From Archilochus colubris (Eukaryota; Chordata; Aves; Apodiformes; Trochilidae): 64,000 nucleotides of DNA. Both the position numbers and the translations under genes were made by a program. The stretch lies in the NCBI GenBank assembly GCA_023079485.1, contig CM041083.1:106965054-107029053 (forward strand). The letters are read 5' to 3'. Position 1 is the stretch's first letter; every line of letters starts with the position of its first letter. Positions 50,100 to 62,000 of this stretch are shown piece by piece. The notes below the pieces were generated by a model, which worked only from the letters and a program-made list of their open reading frames with translations, made no database searches and had not been told where the DNA came from.

Positions 50100-52735
50100 T
50101 GTGTTTGCAAGTTCACAGGAGGGAGTGGCTTGGTTTTCCTTCCTTCATGGGAAGGACAGGCAGGGAAGGAGAGGTGGTGGGGTGGCTCTATATGTTAAGG
50201 AGTGTTTTGATTTCATGGAGCTTGATGGTGATAGTGATGATAAAGTTGAGTGTTTATGGGTAAGGATGAGGGGGAAAGCAAATAAGGAGGATGTCCTGTT
50301 GGGTGTCTCTTGCATACCACCCAACCAGGATGAGGAGGCAGAAGAGGCATTCTACAAGAGGCTGACAGAGGTCTCACAACCGCTACCCCGTGTTCTGGTG
50401 GGGGACTTGCACCTACCATGTCTGCTGGAAGTATAATGTAGGAGAGAGGAGACAGGCTGGGAGGTTCCTTGAGTGTATGGAAGAGAACTTCCTGACACAG
50501 CTGGTAAGTGAGTAAGAGGTGCCTCGCTAGGTCTACTGCTCATAAATAGGGAAGGACTGGTGGGGGATGTAGTGGATGGGGCCCATCTTGGGCTTATCAA
50601 TTGTGAAATGGTGACATTCTCAATACTAGGTAAAGCAAGGAGGGGCAGGGAGAGGTTGCAAAACCTCCACCATGGATTTCCGAGGGAGAGACCTTGGCCT
50701 GTTCAGAGCACTGGTTGAGAGAGTGCCTTGAGAGGCAGTCCTAAAGAACAAAGGGGTCCAGAAAGGCTGGCATTGTTCAAGGAAATCTTCAGAGCACAGG
50801 AGCAGCCTCTGCCCATGTGCCGTAAGACAACATGGCAGGGAAGACAACCAGCCTGGCTGAGCAAGGAGCTTTTGCTGGGACTCAGAGAAAAAAAGGGGAG
50901 TGTGCTTTCTTTGGAAGAAGGAGATGGCTCAAGTTGAGTACATGGACCTAGTTAGGTCATACAGATGAAAAATCAGGAAAGAAAAAGCACGGCTGGAGCT
51001 CAATCTGGCTGCTGCCATAAAGGACAACAAAAAAAGTTTTTACAGATACACCAAGAGCAAAAAGAGGCCCAGGGAGAATTCCATCTCTTATTGGATATGG
51101 GGGGAAACATCGCAACCAAGGATGAGGAAAAGGCTGAAATACTTAATCCCTTCTTTGCTTCCATCTTCATTGGTCAGACCAGACACTCCCAGGGTTTTCA
51201 AACCCCTGAGCTAGAAGATGGAAACAAGCACAGCCCCCCCATAATCCAGGAGGAAGCAGTTAACAACCTGCTACGGCACCTGGACACACACAAGTCCATT
51301 GGGTTGGATGGGATCCACCCAAGAATACTGAGGGAGCTGTCAGAGGAGCTCACCAAGCCTCTGTCCATCATCTACTAATAGTCTTGATTAAAAGTGGAGG
51401 TCCTGGATGACTTGCCAACTTGTCTTGGAGGCCTGTCAGCTTGATACCTATCTACAGGAGGGGTAGGAAAGAAGACCTGGGAAACTATAGGCCTGTCAGC
51501 CTGACCTCAGTGGCCAGGAAAATTATGGAGCAGTTCATATTGAGTGTGCTCACTTGGCATGTGCATGACAGCCAGGGGATCAGGCCCATCCAGCAAAGGT
51601 TCAGGAAAAGCAGGTCCTGCCTGACCAAACTGGTTTTGTTCTGTGACCAGGTGACCTGCCTGGTGTATGAGGGAAAGGCTGTGGACATTGTCTACCTGGA
51701 CTTTAGTAAAGCCTTTGACTCCATCTCCCACAGCATTCTCCTAGAGAAGCTGGTGGCTCATGGCACAGACACCTATGCTCTTCATTGGGTTAGAAATTGG
51801 CTACAAGGCAGGGCCCAGAGGGTTGTAGTCAATGGAGGTAAATCCAGTTGGCTTCTGGTCACCAATGTGTCCACCAGGGCTCAGTTTCGGGGCCAGACCT
51901 TGTCAATATCTTCATTAATAACCTAGATGAGGGCATCGAGGGCTTCATTAGTAATTTGCAGATGACACCAAATTAGGTGGGAGTATTGATCTGCTTGAGG
52001 TTAGGAAGGCTCTGCAGAGGGACCTGGACAGGCTGGACCACTGGGTCAAGGTCAATAACATGGGGTTTGACAAGGCCAAGTACTGGGTCCGGCACCTTGG
52101 TCACAACAACTGCAGCATGACAGACTTCGGGAGGAGTGGATGGAAAGCTGCCCAGCAGAAAAGGACCTGGGGGTACTGGCTGATACCTGGCTGAGTATGA
52201 GCCAGCAGTGTGCCTAGGTGGCCAAAGGAGGCCAGCAGCATCCTGGCTGATATCGGGAATAGAGTGGCCATCAGGAGAAGGGAAGTGACCGTGCCCCTGT
52301 ACTCAGCACTGGTGAGAGTACACAAGTCCTGTGAGGAGAGGCTGAGGGAACTGGGAATATTTAGTTTGGAGAAGAGGAGGCTGAGAGGAGACCATATTGC
52401 TCTCTGCAACTACCTGAAAGGATGTAGGGAAGTGGGTGCTGAGTAAGTGAAAAATGGACTAGAGAGAACAGCCTGAAGTTGCACCAAGGAGAGGTTTGGA
52501 CTAGATCTGAGGAAGAAATTCTCCACTGGGAGACTGGTTATGTGTTGAAATGGGATGCCTAGGGAGGTGGTGGAGTCATCCCTGGAAGTATTTAATAGCC
52601 TTGTATATGAAGCATTTTGGGACATGCTGTAGTGGGTGATAAAGATATTGATATGTACATTTTATTCAGGGGAAATGTCAGTTGGATGTGGTGATCTTAG
52701 AGGTCTTTCCAACTGTGGTGATTCTGTGATTAATT
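50100..52735 (+). pseudogene. 5'-truncated, decayed CR1 LINE with endonuclease and RT remains
   Basis: About 2.6 kb of a CR1 (full length about 4.5 kb), sense on +. The 50101-50436 frame keeps the C-terminal half of the apurinic-type endonuclease (GRRGGGVALYVKECFDF, then VLVGDLHLP, where a catalytic-type GDFN is usual). The 50965-51378 frame is the start of the reverse transcriptase part ([34 protein letters not shown]). The 51420-51926 frame carries GNYRPVSLTSVARKIMEQ and VDIVYLDFSKAFDSISHS. The active-site FADD codons sit at 51955-51966 but follow an in-frame TAA created by loss of one base. Frame 52210-52446 keeps the C-terminal end but lacks about 40 residues between SALVR and the CEERLRELG segment. 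The end GTGGTGATTCTGTGATT is the CR1 terminal repeat. It cannot encode a working protein. Confidence 0.95.
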
Positions 52736-55700
52736 TACCAGACTATACATGGACTTTTATTCTATGTGAGTCCTACAGAATTAATATATGAATTTGCTAT
52801 GAATTTTTTAATGTCTACAGCCAGGTCTTCAGCCTCTGCCCAGTGAAGCCAGGGTGGCAGTTTCCCCTAAATGACACCTGACACGGCTCACGCTGTCAGT
52901 GAGTGCAGGAGTACAACAGAAACAGGAGAGGAGCTACAGTAGTTGTTCCAGAGAGACCAGCTGGGACTTATTCCCATTCCATCTGCTATCACTGCATGCA
53001 TGTCTTGCAGATGTGCAATGCAGCTGCTGCACCTTTGTATGGAAAACCTGCTGCTCTGGGGAAATGCTCTTATTGCTGCACATGAATGCAACTTACTGCT
53101 TGTGACACTGTGGCCAGTGCTTCCAGGACAGCATCAGACCCACTCCGTATGTGCAGTGCATTCAATCTGTGCATGTAACCCTGGTGCATCTAGGACAACA
53201 ATGTGTCTGCTACATCTGATTTACTGAAGTGATCTGTATGCTTATGTGGCTTATGAACAGCAAAGTTAGATTTCCTTATGGATGTGAAACCATTCTGGCA
53301 CACTGTAGATAAGGGACCAAAGACAAACACTTCTGACACTGAGGTGCCTACTTAGCCAGAAAACAAATTGGACATTTCATGATGAAAGAAAGATGGGTGT
53401 TTAACACCTATTTAGCCCTTCAATGACTCCACAGTGCTTTTGCTCCAGAGATTTTGGATCCCGGCATCCTGCAGCAGTATGGGGGCACAGGTTCAGTTAA
53501 TGCATAGCCCTCTGAGTTACCTGTCTAGCCTAGCCCAGATATCCCTCGGCAGACAATGATGCCAGACAGGCATCTCCAAAAGGAGTTTCATCACACCTGT
53601 CTCAGACTTCTACCATAGGAAGGGAAGAATTACCCTGTGGAGATGCCTATCTAGTCCCATTGACTGCAGGGGAGCCCAGATAAGTAGCTTAGACTAGACA
53701 GCTAAATTTTCAGATGGATAAAGATAGGTGAGATCAATCACACCTTAAGTGTTGGGATATGTTGCAATTTACCTCTGCAGAATATATTAGCCAGGTTTAT
53801 ATGAAATGAAATCAGCTTCAGCATAGGAAGAGGGGCAAGGTCAGAAGAGATCACACACGATACAAAAGATGGCCTAAATGTTCCTTATTTATGTTACAAA
53901 TGTCCTAAGCGTTCCAAGGTTGTGCCTTGCAGTCAAGACAACTAATCTCCAGAGATAAGGCCACTCTCATCTCTCTGGGACATTACCTCTCCATAGATGA
54001 GCCAGAGCCCTGTGGAATCAAGCCACGGAAGTGCTAGCTGAGTGCTGCATCTAGTGTGCCAGAAGCAGTGAACAGCACTAGCAAACAGACAGCTATAGCC
54101 AGGCTTCTTAGGCTAATTACAGCATTTGATATAAGGGGACTTGGAAGGCCTTTAATGTCATCAATGTATCGGGGAAAAAAATCCATTGCAATAAAAAAGG
54201 ACATTTTTTTTTTGTATTCTTCTAATTATATTGTTGTATTTGTTTTCATGCTCACTAATTCTGTGAACATTTATCATCTCAGTCGTTATTTTATCTTGAA
54301 AGCATTCATTACTCATCTTCAGGAAGACATACTTCCTTGTTTTTCAGCTTAGCTCCCAGATCTCCTTTTTTTCTGGTTTTACTTCTCCTTTTTAGGAAAA
54401 AAAAAATGAACTTTTTTTTCTTTTCTCTCTCTCCAATTGTGTCTAATTTCAATGAGGAAAGTACTTATTTGGTTCTTCAGTCTGACTATGAGTGAGAAGC
54501 AAGCTATTATGCCATAATTTCATTCCCTGTTGTGTGGGTAGTCAGCATTGCATCATCCCTAGGATCAAGCGATGAAGATCCCTACTTGGTGGGTGCAGTT
54601 CAAGATTTGGTAGCCAGTTTTCACAGTAAGAGTTCCTTTTGTTTTCATGTCTTTCTTTTTGTTTGATTTATTCTCTCTTCTGCTCCCTTCTCTTCCTCAC
54701 ATAAAACTTAAGACTAGAAAAAAACTATCTCTCTTTTTCTAATAGGGGGTATTTTGAGTTTTCTGCGTATGCTTAAACATTGAGAGCATCCAGGATTTCT
54801 GCAACCCAGTTTTTACCATCTAAAAGTTATCTTAAAGCTGTTTTCTTCACATTTGAGTACTATCAGATTGGGAATTTCCAACATGTAATTCATGCACGAG
54901 AATGAGAAGTCATAGAAAACATACAAAGCAGCTGTAGAAACTTAGATTCAGAATACATTAAGAACTGGTAGCACCCAAATCTCAAGAAAAAAAAAAAAAG
55001 TACTTATTTGGATATCATTATCAGATACATGTCAAATTTATTTGCCAACAAACTGCCTATGTTATTTTGTAATGAAATGCTGGTTGTATTGAGAAATATA
55101 TTGACTAGTAACTAAAAATAATTGAATGTTGCCTTCTTAATGAGGTGAGAAGCAGTTGAGTTGTTGAAAGAAATGTTTTAGCATCCATCAAAATAAAAAG
55201 CTGCAGAATTTTGTCCAATACACTTATTGTATAAATGGCAGAGAGAACCACAACCTTCCTACAACATGTGTGATTTTGCCAAATCTCGTGTGGGACCAGA
55301 AACATCCCAGATGTTAATTTTCAAATGCAGAGGTATTTAGCAAATTGAAGGCAATTATTTCTTGCCTAATCAAAATACAAGAGTTGTATAAACACAGGAA
55401 TAACAGTTGTGTTACAAAGAAGACTGTGAGAGGGGTTATTTTGATTTATGAAGCACTGGGTATAACTTGTCTCTTTAGCAAAAATACACATGAATGGATT
55501 CATTGGAGAATTCCAAAGGAAAAGGGGGGAGTAGAAAGGTGATCCTTCCTCGTAGTGGGGAATTCTTTTCACCTCAGAGGCACAATGCCTCCTTCAGAAA
55601 ACAACACCAGTGTGTAAAATGAACAAGCAAAGAGCACAAGTGTATGTATTCTTAAAATTAGTAGGAGAATATGCAGAGTTGCTCTTAATTCAGCAATTGT

Positions 55701-57640
55701 TTTTGAATCTTCCATTCCTTGCCTGGTTGCATCCATTCTTCATGTTCTCTCAGCATCTCTCAATGTGATACCCTCTTTGCTTCATTAGTTCCAGCATGGC
55801 ATAGGTGCAACACTTTCGTCCTGGCTGTTGGCATGGATAATCACTGGGTACATAATCCTGTTTGCTGCAGGCCTTTCAGAGAAAGCATTGCTTGACTAAT
55901 CTCATGTACAGCTAACACAGTAGATTGTTGACTTTCTTGATGCTGCTTTTATTTCTTCCGTGTGATTGTCAGGTATAAAAGACAACAGTTACTCAGCTGT
56001 ATTAGCACATAATAAAGCCTCCAAGAATCCAGGCACACGTAAAAGTAAAAAGAAAGGTGTGTCACTCTGGAGGATGCCTGCAGTTTATGTGCCAGGTCTA
56101 CAGCAGGTGTGACAAGAAGACAGACTTTCACCCCTGGTGGAAATCACCTGGTGTTAACATCTGCCTTGAATGTTGTTGCCGAAGGAAAAGATAGCTTTTA
56201 TTTCTCAAACTTTTCCACCTGCATGCACAATTTTCAGAGTAAGTACTATGAATTCGCAGAGCCAGGAGTGACTAGGAAGCACTAAGTTAAGTAATCTGGA
56301 ACTGCTGCTTGAGGTATGGCTGCACATCTGCTTTTACAGTGCTTTGGGTTGCAATTTTTATTTTGGGTGCTAATGAAGATATCTCATTAAAGAACTGGAG
56401 TAAAAGAAATCTTAAGAAAATGCACCTTACAAAGCTGAGCCTAAAGGACTTAGAAATGATCCAAGTGCAGCCTGTGAAATGCAGCCACTCCCCACTTAAA
56501 ACTAATCCCATTCTGAACCCTGTTTTCAGCTAGCAAGCAAATAAAGCTGCTGGGATTTCCTGCCTGCTATCAGTTTTAATCTAGTATGACTTTTGAAGAA
56601 AACTATTGAAGTTGCGTTGGGGTTTTTTTTATTTGGTTTGGTTTTGGTGTTTTTTTGTTTTGTTTTGGTGTTTTGTTTTTTTTTGTTTTTTTTTTTGGTG
56701 TTTTTTTTTTTACAACTAGTCTGTTGTGAAAATGAAACCATTTGGATCACTGGAAGGGGTGAACTCAGTTCCCTACCTGTGTAATTTTCAACTGGTTTGG
56801 CACTGCCAATTGCCCTTGTAATGGTTCTAGTCTGTAGAAGAGTATCAACACATGTAAGAGTAAAGTAGTATTAAAAGTATGTTTTTAAGAGTGACACTCC
56901 ATCCTTTTCAAACATAGGCATTTTTCCACATGGTTTTATGTTTCTGAATTATGCAAGGTCAGTCATTGCACTCAAACATGAGGGGAAGTCCCTCCCCTTT
57001 TATACACACCTATCATTACTAATAGATCTTTGCTCCTACCTTCCCAAAAAGCTATCAGGAAGGCTAATATGAATTTTAGAATGTCTACTGTAAAACCAGC
57101 ATGAGAAAGTTACGTGTCAGTTAAACAGTGTAAGACAGGCTCTGCGTTTCTTTTCTGCTTTATTTTATGAGGCATAAATGCAAACTTATAATTCAAATGT
57201 AAACAAACAAAAATGTTAAACTTTGTTGTAATGCTTTAACAATGAAATTCCCATTAGTATTCTTGGCAGTGCATCTTTTACCGTCATTAATGTTTTATTG
57301 AGGGTATCAGCCTCTGAAAGAAAGCTGCCTTCAATGGTGCCTTGTATAAACAGGTACATGCAGTTTACCCTTTCTGATCTGGCCAACAGATAATTTTTCC
57401 CCTTTAATGTGCAAAAGAGGGGAAGGTTTTTTCCTTTTTTCCATCTTTCAATCAGTGTCCTTTTGCAAGGCCTTCGAGATGATATTGATAAGAACAAGCT
57501 GCCCTCTGGCTATTTTCAGCAGAAGTAAAGACCACACTGCTACTCTTTAAGTCGATTTGGAGGAGTATCTATCACAGCCCAAAAGTACTCAAAACTCTCT
57601 GGTTCTGGACACAGTAACACACAGCAGCAGTTTTTAAGAC
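52736..57640. other. Intergenic region upstream of the CpG island
   Basis: Nearly 5 kb without recognised exons or clear transposons. Overlapping frames at 52888-53227 and 54056-54352 have no family resemblance. The last part contains a T/G-rich tract at 56622-56712. Confidence 0.55.
56622..56712. repeat. T/G-rich (TTTTGGTGT) tract
   Basis: About 90 bp of T with G, containing repeated TTTTGGTGTTTT motifs. The minus-strand frame through it (56526-56750) is lysine/asparagine-rich by composition only. Confidence 0.8.
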
Positions 57641-57820
57641 AGAATCATAGAATGCCAGGTTGGAAGGGACCTCGAGAATCATCTGGTCCAGCCCTTCCAG
57701 TATTATTGTTTATAGTACATGTCTCAGCACCCCATCAAGCTGAGACTTTAAACTTTCCAAAGTGCGAGAATCCACCACTTCTTCTGGGAGAACATTTCAA
57801 TGCCTGACATCGTCTCAGCT
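57641..57820 (-). mobile_element. CR1 LINE 3' fragment (CR1-X-like)
   Basis: AGAATCATAGAATGCCAGGT, TTGGAAGGGACCTCGAGAAT, ATCTGGTCCAGCCC, CACCCCATCAAGCTGAGACT and ATCCACCACTTCTTCTGGGA form an inverted CR1 3' end of the GCCAGGTTGG variety. It lies about 250 bp before the CpG island and marks its upstream edge. Confidence 0.85.
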
Positions 57821-58779
57821 ATTAGAGACTGAATCTGTACATGCAGACGGCATCACACAGAAACACATATGCATAGTAATGGACACCCTACTCTTGTTTT
57901 TCAATAGCTAACTGAACAGCAACATCACATCATTTGCAGTTCTAGCACTCTGTTGCTAGCTGAAGGCTATCTCTTATTCACAATTTGCTCAGCAGTATTT
58001 ATTTTTTTTTTTTGCCTTGACACTTAATCTCCTGGTACATAGCGTAGCACAGAGCTCGATAGCTTGTTGACAAATCAGACCCAGAACGGGAACAAGGTCT
58101 GTCAGCGGGACACTTCCCGCAAATCACCCTCCGATAAACTTGAGCTTCCAGAGACCATTTTTGACCAGCCAACACAAGCTCAGAGACTGACCAGCGACAA
58201 CCGGTCGTCCCCCCCCCTCCCGCCACCTCAGGATGGTACTTTCACAAAACCTTACTTTGACATTTCCTAGCTCAAAAGCGTCAGAAATGAAGTTACAGGT
58301 CAAGCCTGTCAACTGATGGCACCCCCCAGCAGAGGCCTCGCTCCGCATTTCTACAAGGGCAAGACTTTTACACCAGTAAAACGTAAGAACCCTGCTCACA
58401 TCCCGTCCGTCCTCCCCCAGAGACGACACACGAAGCGACGGCTGCGCGGCCGGCACGGCAAACAGCGCTTTCCTGTCAGCAACAGCTGCCTTTGGGGGAG
58501 GGAGGGAGGAAGGGGGGGCAGCTACAACTTCCCGCCCGTGGAGCCCCTTCTACTCAGAGAGGCGGGGTAGAACCCGCCCAGCCCTCCGATCAGCTACCAC
58601 GGCTTTCCGAGCTGCCCCGGGGGGCAGGAGGGGAGAAGCTGCGCAGCGCCGCAGTGCCCCGGGGAGCAGCTGCCGCTCCGGTTAGCACCGGGAGAGGCAG
58701 CAGCGACGGCGGCGGCAGCACCGCGAGTGCGCACTGGGCAGGGCCGTGGGCGGCTGCGCGTCGGCGGGGAGCGCCGCGT

Positions 58780-58788
58780 CCAATCAGC
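58780..58788 (+). promoter_or_regulatory. CCAAT box
   Basis: CCAATCAGC matches the NF-Y consensus and lies 35 bp before a GC box in the centre of the CpG island. Confidence 0.6.
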
Positions 58789-58814
58789 GTGCGGGGTGTG
58801 TGCGCGAGGGGGAG

Positions 58815-58822
58815 GGGGCGGG
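58815..58822 (+). promoter_or_regulatory. GC box (Sp-type)
   Basis: GGGGCGGG between the CCAAT box and the E-box-like palindrome, in a G-rich stretch. Confidence 0.55.
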
Positions 58823-58836
58823 TAATGTTGTGGGGA

Positions 58837-58846
58837 GTCACCTGAC
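58837..58846 (+). promoter_or_regulatory. E-box-like GTCACCTGAC
   Basis: The 10-mer is a quasi-palindrome with GTCA/TGAC arms around a CACCTG core, one base from the USF/TFE-type GTCACGTGAC. Which factor binds it, if any, is not shown by the sequence. Confidence 0.4.
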
Positions 58847-58849
58847 CGC

Positions 58850-59037
58850 TCCCGCCGCAGTCGGGCCGCAGCCCTGTGGCGGGGCAGGAGCGGGAGCTGG
58901 GGTGGCAGCGGGGCCCGGGGGAGCGGCAAGAGGGAAGGGGGTGAAGGCGGGGACGGCGCTGCCCTCCGACCGACCGACCGACCAACCAACCAACCAACCA
59001 ACCAACCGGCTCTCGGTGAGAGGCGGCAGGCGTTGAG
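58850..59037 (+). other. BACH1: Probable noncoding first exon (5' UTR) of the downstream gene
   Basis: The interval runs from just after the promoter motifs to the strong donor GAG/GTGAGT. The start site cannot be placed by eye, so 58850 is arbitrary. It includes a ten-unit CGAC/CAAC tandem repeat (58967-59006). A weaker donor-like CGGTGAGAG lies at about 59014. I see no conserved initiator or coding start in it. Confidence 0.45.
58967..59006 (+). repeat. (CGAC)4(CAAC)6 tandem repeat
   Basis: Four perfect CGAC units are followed by six perfect CAAC units. The two units differ by a CpG to CpA change, the product expected from deamination of methylated cytosine on the opposite strand, followed by spread of the variant unit. 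Confidence 0.95.
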
Positions 59038-62000
59038 GTGAGTGTTAGCCGAGCAGAGTCAGACCGGCCGCTGTCGGGAGCTGGAGTGCGGGCGCGCCCG
59101 TCCGTCCGGTGTTCTTTAGGGCTGGAGGGGGGGGGGAGGGAAGGCGGGCGAGGGCAGCACCCTTCGGGCGGAGGGAGGGTGTGGGGTTTCTGTGTGTTTG
59201 TGTGTGGAGGAGGCTGAGGCGCGTTGACCGGGGCAGCGTCAGCCAGCCGGCCCTCTCCTTCCCGCCCCCTCTCCTTTCCCGGTTACTCTCCCGGTGGCGT
59301 AGTGGTCCGGCCCGCCGCGGCGGGAGCGGGCGCTGTCGTCGAGGGAGGGCTGCAGGGCGGCGGAGCCGGGCACCGAGCGGTCGCGTTGCTCCAGGTGTTC
59401 CCCCAACCCTCCTTCTCCCGTGGCCTGCGCCGCCGCGGGGCTGGGCAGGAGGTCGTTCCGCGGCGTCTCGTCCCTGGGTGCCCATGTGCCCGTTTGTCCC
59501 GGTGACACAAGCGTGACTCTCCCGCGCCGCCCTCCCTGGCTGGCCCTATGCGAAAGGGTCAACTGAGCCCTGCTGGGAATCCGGCGGTGATCGCGTTTTG
59601 CCGGGGTGAAACGTGCAACTGGCGTGTTGAGTGTTTGTTACCCTCTGGAGGAGCTGGGGAGGATTTATTTTAGACCGTAAACAAGGAGATTCAAATCCTG
59701 TCCGTCTTGTTTTGTACGGTGAGATACTTGGCATGCTTTGGGGCATGCTGGTAATGTAGTAATTATAAGAGAATCGTCACTTATTTTTCTGTCAAACTGT
59801 ACGTTCTCCATTTTAGCGTGGCAGTACAAGAGTAATCCTAAATTCAAATATATCTGGGTCCTCTAAATTTTTGTGGAATCGAAAGTCAAAAAAGCAAACG
59901 TTCTAGCAGTAAGTTACAGGTAAAGGTAAAGTGAAGGTGACTGTACAGTTTCATCACATGGTAACTTTTGACAGGGTAATTTGAGGCACTTCAGGAAGGT
60001 GCTTTCAGTGTATGAAAAGCATTAGGCTGTAGTAATGGAAGAACTGCGGTCCAGAAACACTTCAAACTAAGGTTACACAGCACTCAAATATCATGCCACA
60101 CTGAAGAGAAAATAAAAAAAAGGATATTCCTGTCAAACATGAGGAGTCCAAATTAAAGCAACAAAGATATTCCAACTCTTACTTCATGGTTTACGAGTTT
60201 AAATTTAAAGATGACTTAAATGGCATAATTACTCTTGGATGCCCTAACACGTGTGACTAAGTCTGTGTATATGTTAGCAAGCAGTAAGGCCCACAAGTGG
60301 CAGATTTGCTGAGAGAAACAGTTGTAGTTTAAAAGAGAACATCAACATTGTATGCTTTTCAGAAGGGCTTCCTTCAAGCTGACTCTGCCAAATCTCTTAG
60401 TGTTTGGACTACTTTAGAAGCACTCACAGAGTATTTTTCTCGGTTTAATTTAGTGTAAAAAAGGAACCTACTCTTGTTGTCTGGGTCCATCTTGTCAAGT
60501 GAATGAAAGCACAGTAAGTGGTATATTTGGGAAGTTTGCTTTTCTAGCACACTTGTGATTGTCGCCAAGATGTTAAAGTGGAGGCGTAACTACTTTCAGT
60601 GTATTTTTTAATGTTTTATACTAAAAGCATGTGCCAGATCTTGGTGTGTTAAATATTTATTTGCTTTTAATAGGTTCTAAAATACTTATGCTAAGGATAT
60701 TTTGAAAATTAACCAATTTCTGTTAATATAAGAATTGTCCAGTATTAAACCCCATATTTTTTACCTGTTCATTTGCAGCAGATGGCACTCTCATTGGGAT
60801 TAGACATGTCTGTGCACATGAGTTGTGTAAGGCCCAAATAACTTGGCCCTATGGTTTAGGGAAACCCAGCTCAACAAGTCTCCTTGTGATATCATTTCTA
60901 CCCTCCACCCCTCCCACCCCCCACCTTCCCACTTTTATCAGATGAAGTGTTCCAATGAATTCTTCATAGATCTTGTTTGTACACCTGTCTTTTTCCCTGT
61001 GCTGGGCATGCATGGTGGCATGAGCAGGAGGTGTGGTAGGGCAGTCAAAGGATTTATGTTTGTGGCTTGAGTGCTGGCATTTTAGTTGTCCCCTAGAATT
61101 TGACTACTGAAAGTTTCATGGGGGAGCTTTTAGAGCTTCTTCACAGTTTTTGTATTGCAGGTTTGGTTCATGTGCAATCCTTAGTTAAACATGGGTATCG
61201 GAATAGTTGATGTGGCTAGGAACAGAACCTTAAATGAGGAAAAAAATAACAGCTGAAACAGAGTTGTATGAATTCTGCTTAGAATGACCACAGTGAGGGA
61301 CCCACTTGCACCTTTCCCTGTCCCCAACCTCCAGTTCAGAGATTAGCAGTGTGGAAAGGAAAAAAAAAGTAGAAAAAGCTTGCTTTGATGTGACAAAACA
61401 TAGACTGTAACACCATCTCCACCAGTACATTCTATTTTTCATTTAAGGCCCTTTTCAGGATGATGGGAAATTTTGTTCTTGTTAGGTAATGCAAAGAGAA
61501 ACCTCAAGTATTATGTATAAATATAAGTTAGCAGGTCAGAGTAAGGCTTAACTGACCTGTCAGCTAGTGAAGCTTTAAAAAAGAGGGAGAAGTGCACTAA
61601 GAAGGGCAAGTTCACTTCAGAAGCATCGGTGAAATACATATAAATTGAGTTTAATTATTAGATATGTGTTGGAGACTAGAAGAGGTAGTCTAGGGTATCA
61701 GTCCGTCAAGATGCCTTTAAGTGAGAGCTTTCATCTTAGAGAATATTCATTTAATCTTCAGAATCATGTTGAGAAAATTTGTGAGTGGCTTCATTTGAAC
61801 TGTCAAGATAATGTTTATAGGTGTCTGTTTGGATTCTAGTTTTGGCCTATTGACTAAACACTTTGATAAGTAAGTAGGATTTGCTATCCTTATTTATACT
61901 TCTAAGATCAGTATTTTATATGATACCATCCCAGAAATACAGCTCAGTTAGTAATGGCATGTCTTTTAACACTGTATGTCACAAAGGAAATAAGTCTACA

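Larger units (their letters stand above)
58070..59620 (+). promoter_or_regulatory. BACH1: CpG island promoter, probably of BACH1
   Basis: This 1.5 kb is strikingly GC- and CpG-rich against an AT-rich background and is free of transposons. Promoter-type motifs cluster at 58780-58846: CCAATCAGC (58780-58788), a GC box GGGGCGGG (58815-58822) and the near-palindrome GTCACCTGAC (58837-58846). A consensus donor GAG/GTGAGT follows at 59038. In human 21q21.3 BACH1 lies next downstream of MAP3K7CL on the same strand and begins with a noncoding exon in a CpG island, so I infer BACH1. No coding sequence of it is in the window, and the island could also fire on the minus strand. Long frames in both directions here (58590-59001, 59045-59516) are typical of stop-poor GC-rich DNA. 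Confidence 0.65.

Noticed and set aside
53440..53720. Stretch with ATCTCCAAAAGGAG and AGATGCCTATCTAG-like words suggesting a DNA transposon relic
   Set aside because: No terminal inverted repeats or target duplication could be found, so not called.
58590..59562. Overlapping 90-146 residue frames on both strands in the CpG island
   Set aside because: Stop codons are rare in GC-rich DNA. The frames are rich in Arg, Pro, Gly and Ala, overlap each other on both strands and match no family I know.
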